64,000 nt of DNA, from positions 1-64,000 of the forward strand of contig NZ_JAIUHG010000010.1 in assembly GCF_020164955.1 (NCBI RefSeq). Reading direction: 5' to 3'. The notes beneath the pieces were generated by a model, which saw only the letters and a program-made list of their open reading frames with translations, made no database searches and had not been told where the DNA came from. The DNA is from Mesorhizobium sp. CA8 (GTDB lineage: Bacteria; Pseudomonadota; Alphaproteobacteria; Rhizobiales; Rhizobiaceae). The translations under genes were made by a program, and so were the position numbers. Positions 44,983-53,401 of the stretch are shown here, one piece after another; within the stretch, counting starts at the first letter, position 1, and every line of letters begins with the position of its first letter.

Positions 44983-46509
44983 ATGGCGCTGGCAGCCAAA
45001 CTGCAGCTCAGACAGTCCCAGTCGCTGGTGATGACGCCGCAACTGATGCAGTCGATCCGGCTGCTGCAGCTCACTCATGTCGAGCTCGAGCGCTTCATCG
45101 ACGAGGAGATCGAGCGCAACCCGCTGCTGGAGCGGGCCGAACCGCAAGACGATGCCGCCGGCGACCAAGCCCAGAAAAGCGAGGTGTTGCCGGAGCGGGA
45201 TCCCGAAGGCGACTGGTTCGAAGGCGAGACGGAATGGAGCGCCGAAGCGATCTCGCAAAAGCTCGATTCCTCGCTGGAGAACCTGTTTCCCGACGATCCC
45301 GGTACCCATGAGAGGCTCGGGCCTGATCTCACGGCGCAGTGGAAGTCGGCCGCCGGCAGCGCCGGCACGGCGTCATCGGAAGGTTTCGACGTCGGCGACA
45401 TGGCGGCGGCCGTCGCCACGCTGCGTGAGCATGTCGGCGAGCAGATCGCGCTTGCGTCCCTCAGCCCTGGCGAACGCCTGATCGCGGGTGAGCTCGCCGA
45501 CGGGCTCGACGAAGCCGGTTATTTGCGCACCGACCTTGTGGAGATCGCGGCCCGGCTCGGTGCTGACGAAGCGGCGGTGGCGCGCGTGCTTGGCCTCTGC
45601 CAGACCTTTGAGCCTTCAGGACTTTTCGCGCGCGACCTTGCGGAGTGCCTGTCGTTGCAACTGGCGGTGCGCGACCGGCTCGATCCGGCGATGAAAGCGC
45701 TGGTCGCCAATCTCGAGCTTCTGGCGCGGCGGGATTTCCAGACGCTGAAACGCATCTGCGGCGTCGACGAGGAGGATCTCCTCGACATGCTGGCCGAGAT
45801 CCGCGCGCTCGATCCGCGTCCCGGCCTGGCGTTTTCAGGCGGCGCGAGCGATGCGATCGTCGCCGATGTCGAGGTGCGCGCGGCCAATGACGGCAGCTGG
45901 GCGGTGGAGCTCAACGCCGATACGCTGCCGCGCGTGCTGGTGGACAATGTCTACTTCGCCCGCGTTTCAAGCCACACCAGAGACCAGGCGGAAAAGGATT
46001 TTCTCGCCGAATGCCTGCAAAACGCCAACTGGCTGACGCGCAGCCTCGACCAGCGGGCCAAGACCATTCTAAAGGTGGCGTCCGAGATCGTGCGGCAGCA
46101 GGATGCCTTCCTCGTCCATGGCGTGCGCCACCTCAAGCCGCTCAACCTGCGCACTGTGGCAGATGCCATCGGCATGCATGAATCGACCGTCAGCCGCGTC
46201 ACCGCCAACAAATATATGCTGACGCCTCGCGGCGTCTTCGAACTGCGCTATTTCTTCACGGCGTCGATCGCCTCGGCCGGAGGCGGCGAAGCGCATTCGT
46301 CCGAGGCCGTGCGCGACCGCATCAAGCAGATGATCGACGAGGAAAAACCCGCCGACGTGCTTTCCGACGACGCCATCGTCGACATGCTTAAGGAAAGCGG
46401 GATCGATATCGCCCGCCGCACCGTCGCGAAATACCGCGAAGGCATGAATATCCCATCGTCTGTGCAGCGGCGGCGGGAAAAGCGGGCGCTCGCGAACGTC
46501 GGCCGCTAG
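44983..46509 (+). CDS. rpoN: RNA polymerase sigma-54 factor
   Basis: This sigma factor serves nitrogen and other activator-dependent promoters; 508 aa. Region I is Gln/Leu-rich (LQLRQSQSLVMTPQLMQSIR). The acidic region II is about residues 50-110. The core-binding domain follows, then the helix-turn-helix (RTVADAIGMHESTVSRVTAN). The RpoN box lies near the end (ARRTVAKYREGMNIPSS). The ATG at 44983 gives the conserved start MALAAKLQLRQS; a TTG at 44971 with GAGG before it is an alternative. hpf and ptsN follow. Confidence 0.96.
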   Translation: MALAAKLQLRQSQSLVMTPQLMQSIRLLQLTHVELERFIDEEIERNPLLERAEPQDDAAGDQAQKSEVLPERDPEGDWFEGETEWSAEAISQKLDSSLENLFPDDPGTHERLGPDLTAQWKSAAGSAGTASSEGFDVGDMAAAVATLREHVGEQIALASLSPGERLIAGELADGLDEAGYLRTDLVEIAARLGADEAAVARVLGLCQTFEPSGLFARDLAECLSLQLAVRDRLDPAMKALVANLELLARRDFQTLKRICGVDEEDLLDMLAEIRALDPRPGLAFSGGASDAIVADVEVRAANDGSWAVELNADTLPRVLVDNVYFARVSSHTRDQAEKDFLAECLQNANWLTRSLDQRAKTILKVASEIVRQQDAFLVHGVRHLKPLNLRTVADAIGMHESTVSRVTANKYMLTPRGVFELRYFFTASIASAGGGEAHSSEAVRDRIKQMIDEEKPADVLSDDAIVDMLKESGIDIARRTVAKYREGMNIPSSVQRRREKRALANVGR

Positions 46510-46814
46510 GCCCGGCCCGGAATCCCGACAAGCCTTGGCCAATGCGGGACAGGCTGCTTTCCCACAATTCCCAAGCTTGATTGACAAGCCGCAATGAAGT
46601 GTCTAGAAGCCCGCCCGCATGGAGCAGGGCGTAATGCCCGCTTGCGAATGGGTCTGTCAGACATGGCCATGGACGGCCAAGAAGGCGACTTGTGATCAAC
46701 CGGAAAGTTCGGGTCTAAAATCGGCGCGCATGCCGCTGCGAAGCTTGTGCGCGCGCGCCACGGGTATAAACTCGGGAACAGTTTGAAGCCTGAGCAAGGA
46801 AGGTCAGTTTTCAG
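46510..46814 (+). promoter_or_regulatory. intergenic region with promoter for hpf
   Basis: No gene is seen in these 305 bp. TTGACA at 46581-46586, a 17-bp spacer and TAGAAG at 46604-46609 form a plausible sigma-70 promoter pointing at hpf, leaving a leader of about 200 nt. The ribosome-binding site AAGGAAGG lies about 12 bp before the hpf start. Confidence 0.5.
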
Positions 46815-47402
46815 ATGAATCTACGCATTTCGGGAAAACACATGGACATCGGCGATGCGTTCCGTACGCGCATCAACGACCGGGTCGGCGAGGCGATCGA
46901 GAAATATTTCGATCGGGGTTTTTCAGGACATGTCACGGTCATCAAATCGGGATCGCGCTTCTCCGCCGACTGCATGGTCCGGCTCGATTCCGGCGCTTCG
47001 CTGCAGGCAACCGGCGACGCCCAGGACCCGACGCTCGCCTTCGAAGCGGCCGCCGACCGCCTGGAAACACGGCTGCGGCGCTACAAGCGCCGGCTGAAAT
47101 CCCGCAATACCGGCAACGGCAATGGCGAAGCGCCGACCGACGTCGCCTACACCGTGATGGCTCCCCTCACCGACGACGAGGAAGACATTCCGGAGGACTT
47201 CGCTCCGGTTATCGTCGCCGAATCAAGCGTGACGCTGCGGACCATGTCGGTGGCTTCGGCGGTCATCGAACTCGACAACAGCGACAGCCCGGTCTTCCTG
47301 TTCCGCAACGCCGGAACCGACCATCTCAATATCGTCTACCGCCGGCCGGATGGTAATATCGGCTGGATCGATCCGTCGACGACCAAAGTCGCGCAAGGAT
47401 AA
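46815..47402 (+). CDS. hpf: ribosome hibernation-promoting factor, long form
   Basis: The protein binds stationary-phase ribosomes and drives 100S dimer formation; 195 aa. The N-terminal HPF/YfiA domain (1 to about 100) has NLRISGKHMDIGDAFRTRIN and the basic helix ETRLRRYKRRLKSR. The C-terminal dimerisation domain (about 135-193) reads VTLRTMSVASAVIELDNSDS and RPDGNIGWIDPS. The two-domain length marks the long form. It lies between rpoN and ptsN, as usual. Confidence 0.94.
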   Translation: MNLRISGKHMDIGDAFRTRINDRVGEAIEKYFDRGFSGHVTVIKSGSRFSADCMVRLDSGASLQATGDAQDPTLAFEAAADRLETRLRRYKRRLKSRNTGNGNGEAPTDVAYTVMAPLTDDEEDIPEDFAPVIVAESSVTLRTMSVASAVIELDNSDSPVFLFRNAGTDHLNIVYRRPDGNIGWIDPSTTKVAQG

Positions 47403-47463
47403 AAAGCCAGCCGCGCAAGGGGGCGAGGACTGGCGCGGCAGGCGAGCAAGGGATTTTTCAAGC

Positions 47464-47928
47464 ATGGATCTCAGCGATCTCATCAGCGTTCCGGCGATTA
47501 TGCCGGCGTTGAAGGCGAATTCCAAAAAGCAGCTTCTGCAATTGCTGTCGGAGAGGGCGGCGGCGATTTCGGGGATTCCGGAACGGGAGGTGTTCGATAC
47601 CATCCTGCAGCGCGAACGGCTGGGCTCGACCGGCGTCGGCAACGGCATCGCCATTCCGCATGGCAAGCTCGCCGGCGTGAAGCGGATCGCCGGCGTCTTC
47701 GCCCGGCTGGAAACGCCGGTCGATTTCGAGGCGCTGGACGACCAGCCGGTGGACCTGGTGTTTCTGCTGCTGGCGCCGGAAGGGGCGGGCGCCGACCATC
47801 TCAAGGCGCTGTCTCGCATCGCGCGCGTGCTGCGCGATGCCGACACGGTGGCCAAGATCAGAGGTACGCGCGACGCGGTGGCGATCCACGCGCTCTTGTC
47901 CGATACGCAGGCCTCGCACGCGGCCTGA
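47464..47928 (+). CDS. ptsN: PTS IIA-like nitrogen-regulatory protein PtsN (EIIA-Ntr)
   Basis: This is a phospho-carrier of the nitrogen PTS that adjusts potassium transport and other processes; 154 aa. The phospho-accepting H66 lies in GIAIPHGKLAG. It has the EIIA-type C-terminal RIARVLRDADTVAKIRGTRD. The start at 47464 gives the conserved MDLSDLISVPAIMPALKA. The gap from hpf is 61 bp, and a terminator follows at 47971. Confidence 0.94.
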   Translation: MDLSDLISVPAIMPALKANSKKQLLQLLSERAAAISGIPEREVFDTILQRERLGSTGVGNGIAIPHGKLAGVKRIAGVFARLETPVDFEALDDQPVDLVFLLLAPEGAGADHLKALSRIARVLRDADTVAKIRGTRDAVAIHALLSDTQASHAA

Positions 47929-47970
47929 AGTTTTTTGGATCAAGACCTGTCTTTGGATTAAAACCTTCAG

Positions 47971-47998
47971 GGGCCGCCGCGTGGCGGCCCTTTCGATT
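47971..47998. terminator. bidirectional intrinsic terminator
   Basis: The perfect 8-bp stem GGGCCGCC / GGCGGCCC has loop GCGT and is followed by TTTCGATT. It lies between ptsN and the convergent DUF1150 gene; on the minus strand it is preceded by an A/T-rich stretch, so it could serve both. Confidence 0.75.
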
Positions 47999-48035
47999 CA
48001 AGACGTCACAATCGCTATTTTAGTCGATCATAATC

Positions 48036-48293
48036 TTAGTGGATCGCGACGGTGGTCAGATCGTTCTCCAACGCACCCGCCAGCGCCCGGTCACGGGCAT
48101 CCGAAAGCAGGATCGGCTGGCCGTTGGCGGCAAACAGCGCCCACAGCTCCAGGCCGGGCGCGATTTCCTGAAGGCCGGGGAAGCGGCCGCGCAGGTCGTC
48201 GCTCGACACTTTCCTGAGATAGGCGACAGAACCTTCGCCGAGATGGGCGAGTTCGCCGCTGGTCATGGTGATCGTTTCGTCAGTTCTGGTCAT
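48036..48293 (-). CDS. DUF1150 family protein
   Basis: This is an 85-aa protein typical of DUF1150, usually encoded next to a small heat-shock gene in alphaproteobacteria. Conserved parts are GEGSVAYLRKVSSDDL and PGLELWALFAANGQPILLSD. The start at 48293 has a strong AAGGAGG. It lies 63 bp downstream of the Hsp20 gene on the same strand, so they are likely cotranscribed. Function is unknown. Confidence 0.88.
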   Translation of the reverse strand: MTRTDETITMTSGELAHLGEGSVAYLRKVSSDDLRGRFPGLQEIAPGLELWALFAANGQPILLSDARDRALAGALENDLTTVAIH

Positions 48294-48356
48294 TTCAAGC
48301 CTCCTTGGCGCGAGGACGCCAGGATCGGCCGCCTCGCATAGAGCCATCGGCAAAGG

Positions 48357-48782
48357 TCAGTCTTTCACCGATATGTTTATTTTCCGTACCATCCGCTCGG
48401 ACTCCGGCCGGTCGAGATCGATCGACAGCAGACCGTTCTTCAGTTCCGCCGCGATCACTCGCATGCCGTCGGCCAGCACGAAGCAGCGCTGGAACTGGCG
48501 CGCAGCGATGCCGCGGTGCAGGAATTCGCGCTCGGTATCGTCGGTCTGACGGCCGCGCACGATCAGTTGGTTTTCCTCCGTGGTGACATCGAGATCGCTT
48601 TCTGCGAAACCGGCAACGGCCAATGTTATGCGCAGCCTCTCGGCCTTGCCGTCGGCGGCGCTGAGGCGCTCGATATTGTATGGAGGATAGCTGTCGCCGG
48701 ACTTCGCCAGACGTTCGAGCGTCTTTTCCATGGCATCAAAACCCAGGAGAAGCGGGCTGGAGAAGGGCGTCATTCGACTCAT
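48357..48782 (-). CDS. Hsp20 family small heat-shock protein
   Basis: This is an ATP-independent holdase chaperone of 141 aa. It begins MSRMTPFSSPLLLGFDAMEK, like IbpA/HspH class A proteins of rhizobia. The alpha-crystallin domain spans about residues 33-125 (YNIERLSAADGKAERLRITL, REFLHRGIAARQFQRCFVLA, ELKNGLLSIDL). The terminal IXI-like motif is NISV. No ROSE-type thermometer was recognised before the start, but only a short leader is present. Confidence 0.9.
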   Translation of the reverse strand: MSRMTPFSSPLLLGFDAMEKTLERLAKSGDSYPPYNIERLSAADGKAERLRITLAVAGFAESDLDVTTEENQLIVRGRQTDDTEREFLHRGIAARQFQRCFVLADGMRVIAAELKNGLLSIDLDRPESERMVRKINISVKD

Positions 48783-48936
48783 TGTTACACTGTCCTCTGA
48801 AGAGCGACACAAACTGGAAAAACCCGGATGGCATTTTTCCCGATGGTCTTGATATGGTCCGTTGCGCGATCAAGTTCAAGCCGCCAAATCAGGATGACGT
48901 TTCGTCGAACCGTCATCTTCATCCAGCCTTTCATTG

Positions 48937-48985
48937 GAGCATGAGTTCGTCCGAAACCGGTTCCCACTTTTCGGGAACCATGCTC
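48937..48985. repeat. palindromic intergenic repeat R1, copy 4 (inverted)
   Basis: GAGCATG (48937-48943) and CATGCTC (48979-48985) are inverted ends around CCGAAACCGGTTCCCAC and TTTTCGGG. The core is the reverse complement of copy 1 at 6331-6379 with one extra base. It lies just upstream of the nucleoside hydrolase gene. Confidence 0.7.
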
Positions 48986-49024
48986 TAAAAACCCGCCCAA
49001 AAAGACTTCCCAAAAGGAATTGAA

Positions 49025-49966
49025 ATGCCCCAGTCCAGAAAGATCATCATCGACACGGATCCCGGCCAGGACGATGCCGTCGCCATATTGCTGGCGCTCG
49101 GCAGTTCCGAGCTGGAGATCGTCGGCATCACTGCGGTTGCCGGCAACGTGCCGCTGAAACTGACCCAGAACAACGCCCGCAAGATCTGCGAACTGGCCGG
49201 CCGGCCCGACATCAAGGTCTATGCCGGCGCCGTCCGGCCGCTGGCGCGCGAACTCGTCACCGCCGAAGAAGTGCACGGCAAGACCGGCCTGAACGGCCCG
49301 CAGTTGCCGGAGCCGACCATGCCGTTGCAGGAACAATACGCCGTCGATTTCATCGTCGAGACGCTGATGCGCGAGGAAAGCGGCACGATCACGCTCTGCC
49401 CGCTCGGACCGCTCACCAACATCGCGCTGGCGCTGATCGGCGAGCCCAGGATCGCGCCGCGCATCAAGGAAATCGTCTTGATGGGCGGCGGCTTCTTCGA
49501 GGGCGGCAATGTCACGCCGGCCGCCGAATTCAACATCTACGTCGACCCGCAGGCCGCCGATCTGGTGTTCAAATCGGGCATTCCGATTGTGATGATGCCG
49601 CTCGACGTCACCCACAAGGCGCTGACCACCTCCAAGCGCATCCAGGCTTTCCGCCAGCTCGGCACCAAGGTCGGCACAGCGACCGCCGAGATGCTGGAAT
49701 TCTTCGAGCGCTATGACGAGGGAAAATACGGCACCGATGGCGGGCCGCTGCACGACCCGTGCGTGATCGCCTATCTCATCAAGCCGGAGCTGTTCAAGGG
49801 CCGCCACTGCAATGTCAGCGTCGAGACCGCGTCCGAGCTCACCATGGGCATGACGGTCATCGACTGGTGGGCGGTCACCAAGCGGGAAAAGAACGCCATG
49901 GTGATGCGCGACATCGACCATGACGGCTTCTTCGCGCTGCTGGTAGAGCGGCTCGGGCGGCTATAA
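49025..49966 (+). CDS. inosine/uridine-preferring nucleoside hydrolase
   Basis: The enzyme cleaves ribonucleosides to base and ribose; 313 aa. The calcium-binding signature DTDPGQDDA is at residues 10-18. Other ligand regions are GPLTNIALAL (about 126) and VMMPLDVTHKAL, and the active-site His region is MRDIDHDGF. A ribokinase gene lies 2.3 kb away on the other strand and could use the released ribose. Substrate range is not predictable. Confidence 0.9.
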   Translation: MPQSRKIIIDTDPGQDDAVAILLALGSSELEIVGITAVAGNVPLKLTQNNARKICELAGRPDIKVYAGAVRPLARELVTAEEVHGKTGLNGPQLPEPTMPLQEQYAVDFIVETLMREESGTITLCPLGPLTNIALALIGEPRIAPRIKEIVLMGGGFFEGGNVTPAAEFNIYVDPQAADLVFKSGIPIVMMPLDVTHKALTTSKRIQAFRQLGTKVGTATAEMLEFFERYDEGKYGTDGGPLHDPCVIAYLIKPELFKGRHCNVSVETASELTMGMTVIDWWAVTKREKNAMVMRDIDHDGFFALLVERLGRL

Positions 49967-49983
49967 GGATGGTTCCCCCTTCC

Positions 49984-50136
49984 CCCCCTTGTGGGGGAAG
50001 GTGGCCGAGCGAAGCTCGGTCGGATGAGGGGTGCTCCAGCTTGGCGATATGCTTGAAATTGCCGCCGCCTCATTCCTTCCAACACCCCTCATCCGTCTCG
50101 GCGCTATCGCGCCGATCCACCTTCTCCCACAAGGGG
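49984..50136. repeat. large inverted repeat between convergent genes
   Basis: The left arm (49984-50033) holds CCCTTGTGGGGGAAGGTGG, then the hairpin CCGAGC-GAA-GCTCGG and GGATGAGGGGTG. The right arm (50083-50136) holds CACCCCTCATCC, then the hairpin TCGGCG...CGCCGA and CCACCTTCTCCCACAAGGGG. The whole can fold into one long hairpin with side hairpins. It lies between the nucleoside hydrolase and the LysE-type gene, and resembles dispersed palindromes I recall from rhizobial genomes. Confidence 0.75.
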
Positions 50137-50151
50137 GAGAAGGAGAGGTGC

Positions 50152-50766
50152 TCATTTCGCCTTCGAGAACGCCAGCCACAGCCCGCCGCCGACCAGGAAG
50201 CTGCCGCTAATCTTCGACATCAGCCTGACGCGGCTGGCCGACAGCAGCCGGCCGGCTCGGCCGGCGGCAAAGGCATAGGTCGAGTCCGACATGGCGGCGA
50301 AGATCATCGCGGTCAGGCCCATGACGACGATCTGCAGCGTATAATTGCCTTGCGGTGAAATGAACTGCGGGAAGAAGGCGCCGAAGAACACCAAGGTCTT
50401 CGGATTGCTGACGGCGACCAGGAACCCTTGCAGGAAGAAGCCGCCGCGCGGCTTCTTCGCCGACCCGTCGGGGTTCAGCGCGCCCTTGGCGCGGAACATC
50501 TGCACGCCCATCCAGATCAGGTAAGCGGCGCCGATCAGCCGCACCCATTCGAACCAGTGGCCCATGCCGGCGATCAGCGTGTTGAGGCCGATGCCGACGA
50601 TGGCGATCATGATGGCAAGGCCGGCCTGGGTGCCGGCGACGTTGGCCAAGCCCGCGCGCGAACCATGGCGGATGCTGTTGGCGATGATCAGCGTGACCGT
50701 GGGTCCCGGCACCAGGATAATGACGATGCAGGCGACGACATAGGTGGCGTAGAGTTCCAGCGACAT
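50152..50766 (-). CDS. LysE family translocator
   Basis: This is an inner-membrane amino-acid exporter of the LysE/RhtB family; 204 aa with five to six helices. The family motif VPGPTVTLIIANSIRHGSRA is at about residues 19-38, and FLVAVSNPKTLVFFGAFFPQF is near 115. The start is either of two adjacent ATGs; the second (50766) is better spaced from GAGGG. The exported substrate is unknown. Confidence 0.9.
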   Translation of the reverse strand: MSLELYATYVVACIVIILVPGPTVTLIIANSIRHGSRAGLANVAGTQAGLAIMIAIVGIGLNTLIAGMGHWFEWVRLIGAAYLIWMGVQMFRAKGALNPDGSAKKPRGGFFLQGFLVAVSNPKTLVFFGAFFPQFISPQGNYTLQIVVMGLTAMIFAAMSDSTYAFAAGRAGRLLSASRVRLMSKISGSFLVGGGLWLAFSKAK

Positions 50767-50859
50767 CATTTCCCTCGAACAGGACAGCGCCGACTTGGGC
50801 GGACCGCGATCAATGCACGGGATTGACGCCGGCGCAAGCTGGTCGGGCAGGGCGGCCCG

Positions 50860-52311
50860 TCACGCAGCCCCCGCTGCCCATGGCAGTGTCGCCTCATAGG
50901 CTGCGCCGGCCTTGAGCACGGCGAGGTCGCCGCGCGGGCGGCCGATCAATTGCATGCCCATCGGCCGGCCCCTCTCGTCGAAGCCGGCCGGCACGTTGAG
51001 CGCCGGGCAGCCGCCCAGCGTGGCGAAAGCGGAGACCTGCATCCAGCGGTGATAGCTGTCCATGGCCCGCCCCGCGACCTCGCGCGGCCAATGGGTGGTC
51101 ACGTCGAACGGGAAGATCTGCGCGGTGGGCAGCGCGATCAGGTCGAAGCGCTCGAACAGCGACAGCAGCGTGCGGTGCCACGAGGTGCGCCGGACGCTCG
51201 CGGCATGGATCTGCGGCGCGGTCAGGCGCATCGCCTGCTCCACTTCCCAGACAGCCTCGGGCTTCAGAAGGCTGCGTTTTGCCGGATCATCGTAATGCGC
51301 CTTAAGCCCGCAGCCGCTGCTTGCCTGGCGCAAGGTGACGAAAGCCTGCCACAGCGCCTCGAAATCGACATCCGGAACCAAGGCTTCGCTGTGGAAGGAA
51401 GCATCGGCGAAGCGGGCAAGCGCAGCCTCGCAGAGGTCGAGCACGCCCGGCTCCGTCGGCAGGTGGCCGCCGAGATCGCCCAGCCAGGCAATGTGGCCGC
51501 CGGACGCTTTCGCCCCTAAACCGTCGAGGAACGACCCCTCCTTGACATATGACAGCGGCGCGTGCGGGTGATAGCCGGCCTGTTCATCGAGCAGCAGCGC
51601 GATATCGCGCACGCTGCGGCCCATCGGGCCCTCGACGCCCATCTGCGAATGGAAGGCGTCGACGTCCGGGCCCGCAGGCACCAGCCCCTGCGACGGGCGG
51701 AAGCCGTAGACATTGTTGTAGGCCGCCGGATTGCGCAGCGAGCCACCGAAGTCGCTGCCGTCGGCGAGCGGCATCATGTCGAGCGCCAGCGCCACGGCCG
51801 CGCCGCCGCTCGAGCCGCCGGCGGTGAGTGCGGGGTCGAAGGCGTTGAGCGTCGGCCCGAAGACCGGATTATAGGTGTTGGAACCCAGCCCGAATTCCGG
51901 GGTGTTGCTCTTGCCGATGATGATAGCGCCGGCCTTGCGGATACGCTCGACGAAGAAGTCGTCCGTGTCTGGAATGAAATCGGCAAAGATCGGCGAGCCG
52001 AAGGTGGTTCTGAGCCCCTTGGTCAGGGCAAGGTCTTTGATGGCGATAGGCACGCCGAACAGCGATCCGGCCTCGCCGCCGCGGGCGAGATGAGCATCGG
52101 CCCTGTCGGCCTCGGCCAGGATGTCGGCGCGCTCGCGCAGCGAGACGATGGCGTTGACCCGGGGGTTCAGGGCCTCGATGCGGTCGAGGAACGCGCCGAC
52201 CACCTCGCGAACCGAAAAGCGACGCCTTCTGATGCCGTCAGCGAGCTCGACGGCGGAGAGGCGGCAGATATCGCCGGCCGGCGACACGGCATGTTTTGTG
52301 ACGGGGCGCAT
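50860..52311 (-). CDS. amidase (amidase signature family)
   Basis: This is a Ser-cisSer-Lys amide hydrolase of 483 aa. The catalytic Lys is K92 in GVPIAIKDLALTKG. The cis-Ser region GGSSGGAA is at 165-172. The nucleophile S191 lies in DFGGSLRNPAAYNN. The length is normal. The substrate is not predictable. It overlaps neither neighbour and lies 3 bp downstream of the ribokinase on the same strand, so both are likely on one transcript. Confidence 0.92.
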   Translation of the reverse strand: MRPVTKHAVSPAGDICRLSAVELADGIRRRRFSVREVVGAFLDRIEALNPRVNAIVSLRERADILAEADRADAHLARGGEAGSLFGVPIAIKDLALTKGLRTTFGSPIFADFIPDTDDFFVERIRKAGAIIIGKSNTPEFGLGSNTYNPVFGPTLNAFDPALTAGGSSGGAAVALALDMMPLADGSDFGGSLRNPAAYNNVYGFRPSQGLVPAGPDVDAFHSQMGVEGPMGRSVRDIALLLDEQAGYHPHAPLSYVKEGSFLDGLGAKASGGHIAWLGDLGGHLPTEPGVLDLCEAALARFADASFHSEALVPDVDFEALWQAFVTLRQASSGCGLKAHYDDPAKRSLLKPEAVWEVEQAMRLTAPQIHAASVRRTSWHRTLLSLFERFDLIALPTAQIFPFDVTTHWPREVAGRAMDSYHRWMQVSAFATLGGCPALNVPAGFDERGRPMGMQLIGRPRGDLAVLKAGAAYEATLPWAAGAA

Positions 52312-52314
52312 CGC

Positions 52315-53220
52315 TTAACGGGTGCCCGCCAAAGCCGCGTCGACATCCTTGGCCAGCGGGATCGCCGGTTGCGCGCCTGGCTTCAGGCAGGCGAGCGACC
52401 CGGCCGCGGCGGCGCGGCTGAGCGCATCCTGAAGCGGGAGACCGGACGAGAGGCCGGCGCCGAAATAGCCGCAGAATGTGTCGCCGGCACCGACCGTGTC
52501 GACCGGCGTGATCTTCAGCGCGGGAACGGTGAGGAAATCGTGAGGCGTGGCGGCAAGCACACCGTCCCCGCCGAGCGTGACGACGATGGCGCGGCCGGTC
52601 TTTTGGGCATAGTCGCGCATGCGGGCCGGGCGGTCGCGCCCCGAAAGCGCCAGCGCCTCGCCATAGAGATCGAACTCGGTTTCGTTGGCGACCGCATAGT
52701 CGGCCTGGCCGATGAAGCCGGCGGCTTCGGCACGGAAGGGGGCGGTGTTGAGCACGCTGACGGCGGCCGCCACGCGCGCCGCGTCGAGCGTGGCCTCGAC
52801 CGTCTGCAGCGGGATCTCATGCTGCAAGAGCACGACGTCGCCTTTTTTGAGATAAGCCTTGGCGACATCGCCCGGCACCACCGAATCATTGGCGCCCGGC
52901 ACGACGGCGATGACGTTTTCTCCGTCGGCGCCGACCAGGATCAAGGCCGTGCCGGTGGAGGCGAAGCTCTCCCCGACACCCGACAGATCGACAGTGCCGG
53001 CCTTGAGAAGGGCGAGCGCCTCGGCGGCAAAGCTATCCTTGCCGACCGCGCCCACCATGCGCACTTGCGCGCCGGCGCGCGCCGCGGCCAGCGCCTGGTT
53101 GGCGCCCTTGCCGCCGGGCGCGGTGACGAAGCCGGAGCCGCGCACCGTCTCGCCGGGTTCCGGCAAGCGGTCGACATTGGCGATGAGGTCGAGGTTGATC
53201 GAGCCGACGACGATAATCAA
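52315..53220 (-). CDS. rbsK: ribokinase
   Basis: The enzyme phosphorylates D-ribose to ribose 5-phosphate; 301 aa. PfkB-family motifs are visible: the GG switch APGGKGANQALAAARAG (about 35-51) and the C-terminal anion hole with catalytic Asp, DTVGAGDTFCGYFGAGL (about 241). VGSINLD at the N-terminus is the usual ribokinase start. It lies upstream of an amidase on the minus strand. A nucleoside hydrolase nearby suggests a ribonucleoside salvage role. Confidence 0.88.
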   Translation of the reverse strand: MIIVVGSINLDLIANVDRLPEPGETVRGSGFVTAPGGKGANQALAAARAGAQVRMVGAVGKDSFAAEALALLKAGTVDLSGVGESFASTGTALILVGADGENVIAVVPGANDSVVPGDVAKAYLKKGDVVLLQHEIPLQTVEATLDAARVAAAVSVLNTAPFRAEAAGFIGQADYAVANETEFDLYGEALALSGRDRPARMRDYAQKTGRAIVVTLGGDGVLAATPHDFLTVPALKITPVDTVGAGDTFCGYFGAGLSSGLPLQDALSRAAAAGSLACLKPGAQPAIPLAKDVDAALAGTR

Positions 53221-53401
53221 GAAGGGCCTCCTGCTGATGCGCGGGAAGCTACTCCGGAAGGCACGCGGTTACCAGTGTTCCGATGACGGTCTGTACGAGG
53301 CCTAAATTCTGGTTACGAACAGTGTTTTGATGGTTACTAATAAGTAAGAGTTATAGCTGTAAACGTTTCCGCTGGGTTCCTGGCTGCAACGCGAGACAAG
53401 A

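Noticed and set aside
48783-49024. ROSE-type RNA thermometer or CIRCE element near the Hsp20 gene
   Set aside because: The minus-strand leader before the Hsp20 start shows no anti-Shine-Dalgarno hairpin of the ROSE type and no CIRCE inverted repeat that I can recognise.
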